The notes under the pieces: generated by a model
What the model saw: only the letters and a program-made list of their open reading frames with translations
Database searches by the model: none
What the model was told of the DNA's origin: nothing
NCBI GenBank assembly: GCA_003255065.1
Contig: QAOA01005530.1
Coordinates: forward strand, 103,340-167,339
Direction of reading: 5' to 3'
Length of the DNA stretch: 64,000 nt
DNA from: Cercis canadensis
Lineage: Eukaryota; Streptophyta; Magnoliopsida; Fabales; Fabaceae
Shown: positions 1-10,716 of the stretch, piece by piece
How positions within the stretch are numbered: the stretch's first letter is position 1
How the letters are laid out: each line of letters begins with the position of its first letter
Program-made: the position numbers and the translations under genes

Positions 1-1843
1 AGGACAAAGACCAAAATATCCTTAGATTAGAATAATATGCACTTTTATTATACAATTACAATTTTTTTTGGTTAAATTTCGTATAATAATTTGATAGAAC
101 AAGTTTGAAAGGAGAGAGACAGAGAGACAGAGAGACAGAGAGAAGGGGGAGGGGGGAGAGAGAAACCTCACACTCAAGAGTTAGAAAGAAGAATTAGTCC
201 AGATTTTAAATTTCTATTTTCAATTTGTTAAAGAACCAAACCAATCAATACATTGAACCTACAGATTCTTCTTGTATATCTAATCCTTTTTATTTTGGGT
301 ACTGCTCTTAAAGATCAAGATCATAGAATTTCTCTCCATCCTATATGGGTTTTCTCTGTTGAGTGAGACAAAAGAAGAGTACAGAGGTCAAAGACAGTTT
401 TATCAATCGGTAAACAAAGATTGATGAAGGTGGCAGAGGAGAATGAAGTGAGTGAGGAAGAGGAAGTAAAAGAGAATATTTCAGGTTTGATTGCATTAGA
501 GAGGGGAAGAGAGCATGACCAAAAAATTGGTAGCTGCTACTATCACGATGACCAAAAGGATACCGGAAGGAATGGACAGAGACGGTAAAGATGGTCATGG
601 ACAGAGACTTTCTGCTCAGCGAGAATGATAGCTAAAGGGAGTTGCATTCTTAGAGAAGATTCGAGGGGAAAATATGAATTTTTATTGCTTATCCTATCCT
701 ACCAGATTATATCATGCCTCCCCACCCCCAAAAAACAGGATAAGTATATCCTATCCCTCTTAACAGGTTGCTCCAAATGGACCCCTAAGATATGTGAATG
801 GGATCTAATACCCTTAGTGAAAAGATAGTACAGTTACTACCTAAACTAGAGCACACTAAAACCCCTCTGCAGTCTGCACCATCAGATTTTCTCCAACCCA
901 TGGAAAGCCTACAACAATGAGCCAAATACTCTCAACAGCTCCCATATTCTAGGTGAGTATTCCTCTTACAAAGATTTTAGTGTAACCTCTGAGAAATCGC
1001 CTCCATTCATTTCCATATGGTAATATAATTATAACAATCTCAAGAAAAAGCAGCTTTATAGCTCAAAATTCAAATCATGTAAGCATATTTTCAGGTGTTA
1101 ACTCACTATTTCGTACACTTTTTTCTTTTTTATGTTACCTATCATCCTTCTCATTGACCATCATGTTAACACAAGTTTATGTGGACATGACTTAAGGCTT
1201 AAGCTAGAGAACCATGTTTTTGTCATTATCAAGTTCCGTTGTCTTGATTATTGATCTCATTGTACAAAAATACATCATATGTCACACTATTATCCATCAC
1301 TCCATACACAAAAAAAAACATTTTTTCCATGTTTGATATCAAAACTAAACTGCCAACATCCATTAATGCATTAAGCATGTCACCATAGAACAAGAGCTTG
1401 ATATAAGAGACTGAAAAACCATATTCCTACCATAAAATTTCCATGACAATTTAGCATTGCTTCAACTTCTTTTGATCTTCTTGATAAAATTGTCAGTAAA
1501 AAGGTTTAAATTTGAGGGCAAACTATCATTGAAAATTTAAATCAAAGGCAACAATTTTGACTTCTAAACAGTCCAAGTACACTCCCATACTTGTCAGCTT
1601 TCCTCTACATATAAAGCTTTCAAGGAAATATGCTTCTCCATTCCATTTCTCTATTATAAGGGCCAAAACACACTACAGTCATCAAAAATGTTCATCTCAT
1701 GAACTAAGAAAATAAAACAAGGAAAAAAGAAAGATTTTCTTTCCAAGGAGTATGATATCCAAAGTGATAAAGTAAAAAAAATCCATTATTACTCTTTCCA
1801 AAAAATCAAATAGGGAGTTTTGGTACAGGTGCATTGTATTTTG
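1..1843. other. Non-coding flank, no gene supported
   Basis: AT-rich DNA with no convincing exon on either strand. A purine-rich GAGA/GACAGAGA low-complexity tract lies at about 110-166. I looked on the minus strand for later exons of the RHIP1-like gene whose first exon is at 10395-10598 and saw none, so they lie outside the window or are lost. Confidence 0.5.
424..588 (+). CDS. Small acidic ORF, possible first exon (weak)
   Basis: A 54-codon reading frame starts MKVAEENEVSEEEEVKENIS and then becomes basic and low in complexity. It follows a GA-rich tract that could be a 5' untranslated leader. A possible splice donor follows the acidic part (TTTCAG/GTTTGA, about 481-490). I do not recognise a family and see no downstream exon. 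It could equally be a chance frame in purine-rich DNA. Confidence 0.15.
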   Translation: MKVAEENEVSEEEEVKENISGLIALERGREHDQKIGSCYYHDDQKDTGRNGQRR

Positions 1844-1848
1844 GAGCT

Positions 1849-2124
1849 TGATGATACCCAGTAAAAACCACTACCCCTACTGCAATAAAAGGACAGAAAT
1901 ACCCTTTCTTAAGGTATACCTTCTCCCCCTCTAACTCAATTTTTTCACTTCACTCACCCGCTCTCTCAACACTCTCTATCAGGTCCTCCCTCTCTGACGT
2001 GCTCTCTTTCTCCCTCAACACTAAGCTAACTTGAGGGTCAAAGGTAGCACCGGAGCTCCAGCTCCCCCTGACTGTGCTTCTCTCTCTACAGGTTGCAGAC
2101 CTCACCCTAACTCAGGCAACGACA
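1849..2124 (+). repeat. 5' LTR of the non-autonomous element
   Basis: About 276 bp with TG...CA ends, pyrimidine-rich in the middle (about 1920-2015). Open frames across it are chance frames in repeat DNA. Its right copy is interrupted after GGTATAC. Confidence 0.82.
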
Positions 2125-4830
2125 TTTGGCGCCATATGTGGGAAAGAGGCTTCATTCCCTTGTTCCACCACACAAAAGCCCGAGCTTTTCTCTTGACAAA
2201 ACCAAGAGGAACGACTATAACACACACTAGCTGCGAGTCCTCTATTGCTCAAAGAATCGAGCAAATCGCTCTTATAAGCCCCAATTTCTACTTGGGTACT
2301 AGCAGCAGATTTTCAAAGGCAAAACCTCTAATCTGAATCACAAATTGCTTAGGACCATGGCTTTGAAAATGGTACAATTCCTTTAACAGTAGACTTCTAA
2401 GCTTACTTAAATTTTTCAATTCATGCTCTTTATTGCTGAGGAAGGCTTCTGTTTGGTATCCAAATAAATCCAAGATTGAAAGCACCCTCAGCACTACCCC
2501 ATTAGAAATGCACACACACTGTTTGTTTAAATTCCTCTGCATGCTTTCAATGATATTTGTCTTGAATCCTGATCATACACACATGCATAATAGTTGCCTG
2601 CCAACCATTTGTTAAAATGCTTGTGGCTGGGTACATATTCAATTGATGTATATGCTTGGTAGCATTCCTGTAACACCCATAACACAGCAAGTTCAACTTG
2701 AATCCCAAGATACACTTTCTTTGTTGGTTCACTTGAAGATTAACATTTATTTTGTTGATTCTTTGCAACATTATTATTCACATTGTTATATTATTTGAAA
2801 TGACATACTAAATGGCCCATAAACTCCAGAATTTGGTATCACTCATTTGAGCACGTTTAAATGCTGCCATGCATAACGCTGCATACTCCACCACACCTCG
2901 TGGCTGTATTGCTGTCTGAGACTCATTAAAGAATAAACATGTGGGACTGCCCTACTCTATTTTTGGTTATTATGCTTCTTGCATGGCATGCAATTACCAT
3001 ATTTGATCAAGAATTTTCAAGTCAATGAGTTATCATTAACACTTGCAACCTTTCATTGTACATATGAAAGCTGCCTCCCTTCAATATGCTACCATTCCTT
3101 GACATATGCTATAATTAGCCACTCGAATGTGTTGTGTAGTCTTATTCTGGATATGGTGGTTGAGCATCACTGCCAGCAGTATCCCTTATTTCTTGATATT
3201 GATGACATGGAATTGTGACAGCGATCAAAGCCTTCTAATTTTAATTTTGTCAAAATTCTTCATTCTAGATAGTATGAAGGAACTACACTTTTATCCCCCG
3301 TCATTGCACCCTGATGCGTGCATCTAACACCTCTACAAGCAGCATGCTAATAATATCATGCAGGCATATAAAGCAGTCACCTTGCATAGACACTAATGTT
3401 TACTGTTCTTAACCATGCTTTAGTAGTTCTCCACTTGTAAGAGATCTAGAAGTTCTCTATTTGGCTTGCTCATTCTCATATGCTTTCTCATTCATTTTAC
3501 TGCTGCCCGGTCTATTGGACCATCATCCACAGCTATATACTTGCAAAGAGTAACACAAAGATGGTGTAACAACTCCTTGGTCTTGCATACATATATGCTC
3601 ATGAGATCTGTTATACCTATGCATTTCAAAAATTATCTGGCTGACATGCTATATAGTCAAAAGTGGTTAAAATCCAAACAATGCACTTCCTTTCATTTTA
3701 AATATGATCACCTCTTTAAAAGAGGCCACAAGAAAAGCTATTAGCTCCCTCAGCATATTAGAATGTTTGAAGGGAGGTAAGAGATAGCAGCATACTGTTT
3801 TACTCTTTCGAGTCTTTCACTTTATATATATTTCTAGTAATGATTGAGGGGCTGCTACAAAATTCTTGATCACTAGAACATCTACACTTTAGCGAACTTG
3901 TGGATTCATATCCCTTCATGTACTATCCCTCAGCATGAATCTGAACTATGCATTTAAATTGCTCGTTAGCCGCTACAGAGATAACTGTACTTGTTCTAGT
4001 AGCCCACACCACTAAGCCATTTGTGCTTGACAACATCAATAATTGCTCTTGAATGTGCATTTAGCCATTTGCAATCCTTGCCATCTTCAGCATACTCTTT
4101 TCTAGTTACCTACCACGTGCTAATAAACTCACAAGGTTGGAATAGAAGTGTGCAACATGAAATGCTATGTTTGACTACAAATATTCTAGTGGTGAAAACA
4201 CATATATGCATATGATTGCAATTTAAGCTTTAGCTCATAGCATAAAATCTGGTTTTATAAGCAAGACCTGTCATTTAAAGTTTTTGGCAGAGCATAAGAG
4301 GCATACCCACTTATTGGCCCTTGCTCATATTAATTGCAAGTTCTGAAACTCCTCATCTATCAAGATTGACTGCAAACCACTAGCATTTATATTTAACTAG
4401 AGGCAAAGCTTAGAGTTTATACTGTCAAGTTCATGACTGCTTAAAACCCACGTTCACCTCCTTGCTTACTGCCTATATGACTGTCATATGACTTATATCT
4501 GATTGCGAATGCTATAAATAATTGTAAACAAGCTAGTAGCAGCAGCTGCAAATCTCCTTTTGAAACGTGAAAAGTAGTAGAGTGGCTGTGCATGTTAATT
4601 TAAATGCTCTGTTAAGCATGTGATTTTTGTAGAGCTGCATTTATCTTTGTTCAACAGCCATGGTAGCCACTAAAGGCAAATTTTTGTGATATACCCTGTG
4701 CTCACACATTTTACTTTCTCTTCAAGTTCCAAGGAAAAGGCCTTCAAAAGCCAAAAAATGCTTATTTTAGAGGACTTAAACTTCAGCCTTAATGCCTTGA
4801 CTCCCTCGAGTCATTGGACTAGGGGACAAG
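2125..4830 (+). other. Non-coding internal region of the LTR element
   Basis: This holds the primer-binding-site start (2127-2133) and ends in the polypurine tract (4821-4830). Open frames are all short and unlike retrotransposon proteins: no zinc knuckle, protease, reverse transcriptase or integrase motif. It appears purely non-coding. Confidence 0.7.
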
Positions 4831-4901
4831 TGATGATACCCGGTAAAAACCACCACACCTACTATAGTAAAAGGACAGAAATATCCTTGCTTAAGGTATA
4901 C
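4831..4901 (+). repeat. 3' LTR of the non-autonomous element, left piece
   Basis: The first 71 bp of the right LTR, ending in TATAC, which the gypsy insertion duplicated. The LTR resumes after TATAC (9954-9958) with CTTCTCCCCCTC. Confidence 0.82.
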
Positions 4902-5182
4902 TGATAGAAACCAACACAACGAAGAGGGTAGTAAAGGCAAAACAAGGGCTAACAAAATCACCAAACGGCCTCAGGGATGGGAAGAATATATTCACTGAAT
5001 TGATGGGGAATTAGTTATAGTTGGTTAGATCTACCGTAAATTTAGGATCTATTGTATCTTTGAGCCTTTTATATAAAGAGGATTATGAATGAAAGGAGGG
5101 GAAAGAATTGAGTTATCATTTTATTTTCTCTTGGCGATTTTTCCCTGCCTCGAATAAGGGAGAACTATCTATTTACATATCA
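4902..5182 (+). repeat. 5' LTR of the gypsy chromovirus
   Basis: 281 bp, TG...CA. It contains a TATA-like TATATAAAGAGG at about 5071-5082 that could start transcription. The primer-binding region follows at 5183 (TTGGTGCCTTCATTG); I do not assign the tRNA. Confidence 0.93.
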
Positions 5183-5207
5183 TTGGTGCCTTCATTGCCC
5201 TTCCACC

Positions 5208-6109
5208 ATGACCGACCTGGCCAAACAAAAAACCACTTCATCTTCCAACGACAGGCTAGAGGACGCCATTGCCAAATTGGCTCTTTCTCAAGCTTCTCTG
5301 CATAAACGCCTTGATGATGTCTTGTCTCGCTTGGGTTCTCTCGAATCCCGACCACCGTCTGCTACCAATCACTCTTTTGATTCATCCGTCCACACGTCCC
5401 CTACCAACCCGCATTCTTTTCCCATAACATGTTCAAATTGGACGTCCCTCGCTTTGATGGCACCGATCCACTGGGATGGATCTTCAAGATCACTCAATTT
5501 TTCAATTACCACCAAACCCCTGATGATCAACGTCTGACGATTGTTTCCTTTTACATGGCTGGACCCGCTCTTAGCTGGTACCAATGGATGCATGGAAATG
5601 GTCAAATTCGTTCCTGGCCAAGTTTCATCCATGCCTTGGAGGTGCGTTTCGCCCTGTCCTTGTATGAAAATCCCCAAGGAGCCCTTTTCAAACTCACGTA
5701 GACAAGCTCTGTGCGGGATTTCCAGACCGAATTTGAGACCATCACCAACCGTATTGCTGGCCTTCCGACTACCGCCCTTCTTAGTTGTTTCATCTCAGGT
5801 TTGTCTCTGAAGATACAGTGGGAAGTCCAAGCTCATCAACCTATTAACCTTGCCCAAGCTATTGCCTTAGCCAAACTACAGGAGGAGAAATTTCTAGACG
5901 CCAAACATGCGGCTCATGCTAAACCATCGACCACATTTCAACCCTCACGGTCCCCTCTCACGACTCGGTCTCCATTTTCCACAACTCCGAAATCACCAGC
6001 TAGTCCCATTAAGCAACTTACCGCCGCTGAAATGTAGACTCGGCGAGATCGGGGTTTGTGCTACAACTGTGATGAGAAGTACAAGTTCAGACACAAATGT
6101 AAGGCTTGA
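5208..6109 (+). pseudogene. gag of the gypsy chromovirus (broken)
   Basis: The frame opens at the ATG at 5208 with a short polar N-terminus. A frameshift near 5405-5429 moves it into the frame holding the capsid-like core (VPRFDGTDPLGWIFKITQFF, then RDFQTEFETITNRI and a LAQAIALAKLQEEKF segment). A CCHC-type zinc knuckle is at 6059-6100 (CYNC...H.C). Stops interrupt this frame at 5699-5701 (TAG), 6035-6037 (TAG) and 6107-6109 (TGA). In an active element gag builds the particle that packages the RNA. It cannot be made as one product here. Confidence 0.88.
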
Positions 6110-6118
6110 TTCTTTTAT

Positions 6119-8221
6119 TTGTTGAGTGACGAAGCTAACTCTGTTGGTATAGCTGAGGAGGGTGAGGGAAACTCAGATTCGGATCCGATACCCGAGTTGG
6201 TTCCTAATCCAGATTCACAAGCCCAAATCAGTTTTCATGCATTGTTGAACTATTCAGCTCCAGAAACATTGCGTCTCTTAGGCCGTATTGAATCCAGGGA
6301 GCTGCAGGTCCTCATTGATGGGGGAAGTACTCATAAGTTTATCCATGCCAGGATTGCCAAATATTTGGGTTTGAGATCCAGTCTGACTCCTTCGTTTCGG
6401 GTCTTGATTGGGAATGGTGAACACTTGACTTGCTCTGCTATTTGTAAACAGGTTCCCTTGGGTCTTCAAAAGCAGGTCTTCACAGTGGATTTATTTGTTC
6501 TACCGATCAGTGGGGCTGATGTTGTCTTGGGTGTGCAATGGCTCAAACAACTGGGCCCAATGGTTACTGATTATAGCAATTTGCTTATGAAGTTCATGTG
6601 GCAAGGTCAATGGGTCCAATTAATAGGTCAGCCCAAGTCCTCCTTAGACCCAATCTCTTTTCATCAGCTCAGACGACTACAAGACACCGCTGGTGTAGCT
6701 GAATGTTTTCACCTCCAAATTATTGCTCATCAGTCCTATACACCAAGCCCAGCCCCACTCACAGAGCCCAACCCAGGCTTATCCCCTTCTTCGTCCCTGA
6801 TCTCTTTGCTTTCACAATACCGCCCTCTGTTTGAACCCAATACCGCCCTACCCCCTGATCGCAACATTACACACCACATCCATCTATTCCCTGATAGTAA
6901 ACCGGTCAATGTCCGGCCATACCGCTACCCCCACTTTCAGAAACAAGAAATTGAATCCCAAGTATCCGAGATGCTTCGCACAAGTGTGATACGTCCTAGC
7001 ACTAGTGCTTTCTCCTCCCCAGTGTTACTGGTCAAGAAGAAAGACGGATCATGGCATTTCTGCGTTGATTACCGTGCCTTGAATACTATTACGGTCAAGG
7101 ATCATTTTCCTATTCCCACCATAGATGAATTATTGGATGAATTAGCAAATGCTCGATGGTTTTCTAAATTGGATTTGCGTGCTGGGTATCATCAAATTCG
7201 TATGGCAGCAAAGGATGTTCATAAAACGGCATTCCGAACTCATGAAGGTCACTACGAGTTTTAGGTTATGCCGTTTGGCTTGTGCAATGCCCCGCCCATG
7301 TTTCAGGCGGCCATGAATAACCTTTTTCGACCATTATTGAGAAAATCAGTAATTGTGTTTTTTGATGATATCTTAGTCTATAGTCCATCACTGGATGTTC
7401 ATTTCTTCCAGTTGAAACAAGTGTTTGATATTTTGTTGGCTGGAAAATTTTTCTTAAAGCAATCCAAATGTCTCTTTTGTCAACAATCCATCGACTATTT
7501 GGGGCATGTTATTTCCTATAATGGGGTGGCACCTGATCAATCCAAGATTGAAGCTATGCTCAAGTGGCCTACACCAAAAACTGTAAAACAGTTGCCAGGA
7601 TTCTTGGGCTTAACTGGCTTTTATAGGAAATTCATCCAAAATTATGCATCACGTGCTGCTGCTTTGACTGATTTGCTAAGAAAAGATGCGTTTGCCTGGA
7701 GTGATGCGGCTCAGTTCTCATTTGATAATTTGAAACAAGCCATGTTACAAGCACCTGTTCTAGCTATTCCTAATTTTGACCTGACCTTCACTTTACAAAC
7801 TGATGCGTCTGGCTCAGGTATGGGTGCAGTATTACTTCAAATTGATCATCCTGTTGCTTATTTTAGCAAAAAAATTTGTCCTCGACTACTAAATTCATCT
7901 ACGTATATTCGTGAGTTGCATGCCATTATATGTGCCGTCAAGAAGTGACGTCAATATTTGTTGGGTAGAAAATTTACAATACAAACAGACCATAAAAGCA
8001 TTAAGGATCTTATGACTCAAGTGATTCAGACTCCAGAGCAGCATCAATATCTCTCTAAATTACTTAGCTTTGAATATGTGATTGTGTACAAATCGGGCCA
8101 CACAAATGTTACCGCTAATGCTTTATCTCGCATCTTCCTTGCAGAGGACTCATCAATCACTGAGTCACCACAGTGTTTGGTTCTGACTATGCCTCATTTT
8201 GGTATTGTGGATGCACTCTGA
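6119..8221 (+). pseudogene. Protease, reverse transcriptase and RNase H of the gypsy element (broken)
   Basis: One frame continues from gag. The aspartic protease motif is VLIDGGSTHKFI (about 6308-6343), with DGG where DSG or DTG is usual. The reverse transcriptase runs from the VRPYRYPHFQK region (about 6910) through FCVDYRALNTITVKDHFPIP to the active site VFFDDILVYS (about 7355-7385). RNase H is marked by FTLQTDASGSGMGAVLLQ (about 7785-7840) and TDHKSIKDL. Stops lie at 7262-7264 (TAG, just before VMPFGLCNAP), 7946-7948 (TGA) and 8219-8221 (TGA). Apart from these the domains look undamaged, consistent with a young element. Confidence 0.92.
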
Positions 8222-8322
8222 AGGGAACTTGCAAATTATGAAGCATTCCGACACTTAAAACAGCAGATAATTGACCAACCTGCAAAACATCCTCAGTGGC
8301 GTATCATTGACGATTTAATACT

Positions 8323-9768
8323 ATGCCAAGACTGCATCTTCATACCCTCCGAGTCCCATTTCAAGACTATATTATGCAGGAATTTCATTCTTCTCTACTT
8401 GGGGGTCATGCGGGTGTAGCCAAAACCTTGAGTCGAATTAATGCTAATTTTTTTTGGGATACAATGCGTGCTGATGTTACCCAATTTGTTCGGTCCTGTT
8501 TCATTTGTCAACAGACAAAAAGCCCCACTCAGGCCCCTGCTGGGCTTCTTCAACCAATTGCCCCTCCTTATCAAGTGTGGGAAGATCTTTCTCTTGATTT
8601 TATTACTGGTTTACCTCCATCCAATGGGTCTACTGTCATTCTAGGTGTGGTTGACTGTTTCAGTAAACCAGCACATTTTGGATTATTGGCCACCCATTAT
8701 ACTGCTACTAAAGTCGCTGAATTGTTTGTCACGATGGTTTGCAAGCATCATGGCATTCCCAAGAGTCTCATCTCTGACCGAGACACTATATTTCTTAGTC
8801 GATTTTGGAGAGAGTTATTTAAACTCAGTGGGACGCAACTGAGAATGAGTACTGCTTATCACCCACAATCAGATGGGCAGACAGAGGTGATCAATCGCAT
8901 CTTGCAGCAATATTTGAGGGTATTCTGCCACGATAAGCCTTCACAGTGGGCCAAATTTTTACCTTGGGCTGAATGGAACTACAACACAACAGTACACTCC
9001 GTCACAAATATAACTCCATTTGAAATAGTTTACGGCAGGCCACCCCCCAGTATTCCTCATTACATTGGTGGGACAACTTCAGTTGCAGCTGTCGAGGAGG
9101 ATCTAATGACCAGGGAAGCGGTATTAGCTCAATTACAACATAAACTCCTAAAAGCACAAACACAGATGAAAGCATATGCTGATATGAAACGTCGGGATGT
9201 GCAGTATAAATTGGGTGATTGGGTTCATGTTAAACTTAGACCCTATCGTCAGACCTCTGTCACTGCCGCTTCATGCAAAAAACTAGCCAAAAGTTTTTAT
9301 GGGCCTTTTCAGGTCATCGAACGCATTGGTCCTGTGGCTTACAAACTGGACTTGCCAAGCCACTCTCGCATTCACCCAGTTTTTCATTGCTCTCTGCTCA
9401 AATTGCACCATGGACCTGCTCCTGTTATTCCAACTACTTTACCTGAAAGTAATGAATTTCACCAGCCCATCATCACTCCATTTGCTATCTTGGACCAGAA
9501 AATTGTTGTGACAGATATTGGGGAGACAGATATTGGGGAGCAAAAGTTAGTGTTAGTTCAGTGGCAGGGTCTCCTTCCGGAAGAAGCTACATGGGAAAAC
9601 TTGGGTGACTTACAACGTGATTTTCCTTCCTTACACCTTGAGGACAAGGTGCATTTCCCAGCGGGTAGCAATGATAGAAACCAACACAACGAAGAGGGTA
9701 GTAAAGGCAAAACAAGGGCTAACAGAATCACCAAACGGCCTCAGGGATGGGAAGAATATATTCACTGA
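8323..9768 (+). pseudogene. Integrase with C-terminal chromodomain of the gypsy element
   Basis: A frameshift near 8340-8370 moves pol into this frame, which is then open for 481 codons. It holds the HHCC zinc-binding region (GGHAGVAKTL ... SCFICQQTK), the integrase core (LSLDFITGLPPS, ISDRDTIFLSRFW, YHPQSDGQTEVINR, with the D-D-E residues), a GPFQVIERIGPVAYKLDLP segment, and a chromodomain (LVLVQWQGLLPEEATWENL, about 9545-9605). Chromodomains of this class are thought to guide integration towards certain chromatin. The frame runs about 97 bases into the 3' LTR before its stop, so the tail (KTRANRITKRPQGWEEYIH) is LTR-encoded. The ATG at 8323 is not a natural start. Confidence 0.92.
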
Positions 9769-9953
9769 ATTGATGGGGAATTAGTTATAGTTGGTTAGAT
9801 CTACCGTAAATTTAGGATCTATTGTATCTTTGAGCCTCTCTATATAAAGAGGATTATGAATGAAAGGAGGGGAAAGAATTGAGTTATCATTTTATTTTCT
9901 CTTGGAGGTTTTTCCCTGCCTCGAATAAGGGAGAACTATCTGTTTACATATCA
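9672..9953 (+). repeat. 3' LTR of the gypsy chromovirus
   Basis: 282 bp, matching the 5' LTR except for about six substitutions and one indel. Its first 97 bases also encode the end of pol. No clean polypurine tract lies just before it, presumably because that stretch is coding. Confidence 0.93.
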
Positions 9954-9958
9954 TATAC

Positions 9959-10169
9959 CTTCTCCCCCTCTAACTCACTTTTTTCACTCACCCATTCTCA
10001 ACAATCTCTGTCGGGTCCTCCCTGTCTCAAGACCCGACCTGCTCTCTTTCTCCCTCAACACTAAGCTGACTTGAGCGTCGGAGGTGGCGCCGGAGCTCCG
10101 TCTCCGGCCTCCCCCAGACCGTGCTTCTCTCTGCAGGTTGCCAACCTCACCATAACTCAGGCAACGACA
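9959..10169 (+). repeat. 3' LTR of the non-autonomous element, right piece
   Basis: Continues the LTR begun at 4831. It matches 1919-2124 and ends GGCAACGACA. GAGTT after it pairs with GAGCT before 1849. Confidence 0.82.
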
Positions 10170-10394
10170 GAGTTAAACTCATTTAGAAAATGGATTGTAT
10201 AAGACCCCAGAAAATAAATTGGGGAAATCTAAGTAACGAAATTCAGCAAGCATGGAAAAAACAGGCGAAGTTCATCACATATATGTAGATTACATAAGGA
10301 TATGGTAGAAAAACTAAAAGGATTCATAATAAAGCGTAATATATGTATTGAGATTAAAAAGTGTAACAAAAAACTAAGGAGCGGATGAGCAAAC

Positions 10395-10598
10395 CTGTGC
10401 ATTACGGATGTGGGTGGAGGAGTTATGTTGGAGAGAACGCGCAGAGAGAATTGCAGAGTCGGTGGATTGACGGACCGTACGCTGAAGATTCTCTGCAATT
10501 GACGACAATGATGGGGATGATTCTGACGTTGTTGATGATGACGATGAGTCATGTCCGGCGGCAGAAGCTGAAGAGAACGACGAATTCGTCTCTGCCAT
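10395..10598 (-). CDS. Exon 1 of an RHIP1-like gene (RGS1-HXK1-interacting protein 1-like), partial
   Basis: Sixty-eight codons start MAETNSSFSSASAAGHD, continue through a serine-rich stretch and end in a conserved-looking block (SIAENLQRTVRQSTDSAILS, then ARSLQHNSSTHIRNAQ). The exon stops at a donor, CAG/GTTTGC (reverse strand), phase 0. I recall this block from plant proteins annotated as RHIP1, which link the RGS1 regulator with hexokinase 1 in glucose signalling. That name rests on memory of the N-terminus only. The expected membrane-spanning and coiled-coil parts are not seen. Intron 1 would start at 10394 and contain the whole nested LTR insertion (1849-10169). The gene is therefore either very long, running off the left edge, or a truncated remnant. 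A Pack-MULE-like element begins about 120 bp upstream of the ATG. Confidence 0.5.
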
Positions 10599-10716
10599 TT
10601 TCTTATGGCTTGCTTTGCTCAGTAGCCTCAGCTCGTCTGCTTCGTCTATCCCCAGTCTTCTTTGACTAACTCCTTTTTTGTTTTTTCCTTTTTTCTTAAA
10701 TTCTTAATAGTTTTAA

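Larger units (their letters stand above)
4902..9953 (+). mobile_element. Ty3/gypsy chromovirus, near-complete but coding-dead
   Basis: A 5.05-kb element with direct LTRs (4902-5182, 9672-9953), TGATAG...ATATCA termini and a perfect 5-bp target duplication TATAC (4897-4901 and 9954-9958). The domain order is gag, zinc knuckle, protease, reverse transcriptase, RNase H, integrase, chromodomain, which defines a Ty3/gypsy chromovirus. The small size and short LTRs suggest the Reina clade (inference). The LTRs differ by about six substitutions and one indel in 281 bp, so insertion was fairly recent. Six in-frame stops and two frameshifts break the polyprotein. It lies inside the right LTR of the older element. 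Confidence 0.95.
1849..10169 (+). mobile_element. Non-autonomous LTR retrotransposon, split by a nested gypsy element
   Basis: Two related terminal repeats, 1849-2124 and 4831-4901 plus 9959-10169, both begin TGATGATACCC and end GGCAACGACA. Just inside the left LTR is TTTGGCGCC (2125-2133), the usual start of a gypsy-type primer-binding site. Just before the right LTR is the purine tract AGGGGACAAG (4821-4830). The flanks GAGCT (1844-1848) and GAGTT (10170-10174) look like a 5-bp target duplication with one change. The internal part (about 2.7 kb) has no gag or pol, so the element needed enzymes from elsewhere (LARD/TRIM-like). The LTRs differ at about 8 of the first 70 bases, so it is clearly older than the gypsy element inside it. 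Confidence 0.82.

Noticed and set aside
2031-2336. 101-codon open frame across the left LTR end
   Set aside because: It crosses the LTR-internal border and primer-binding site, has no domain, and lies in repeat DNA.
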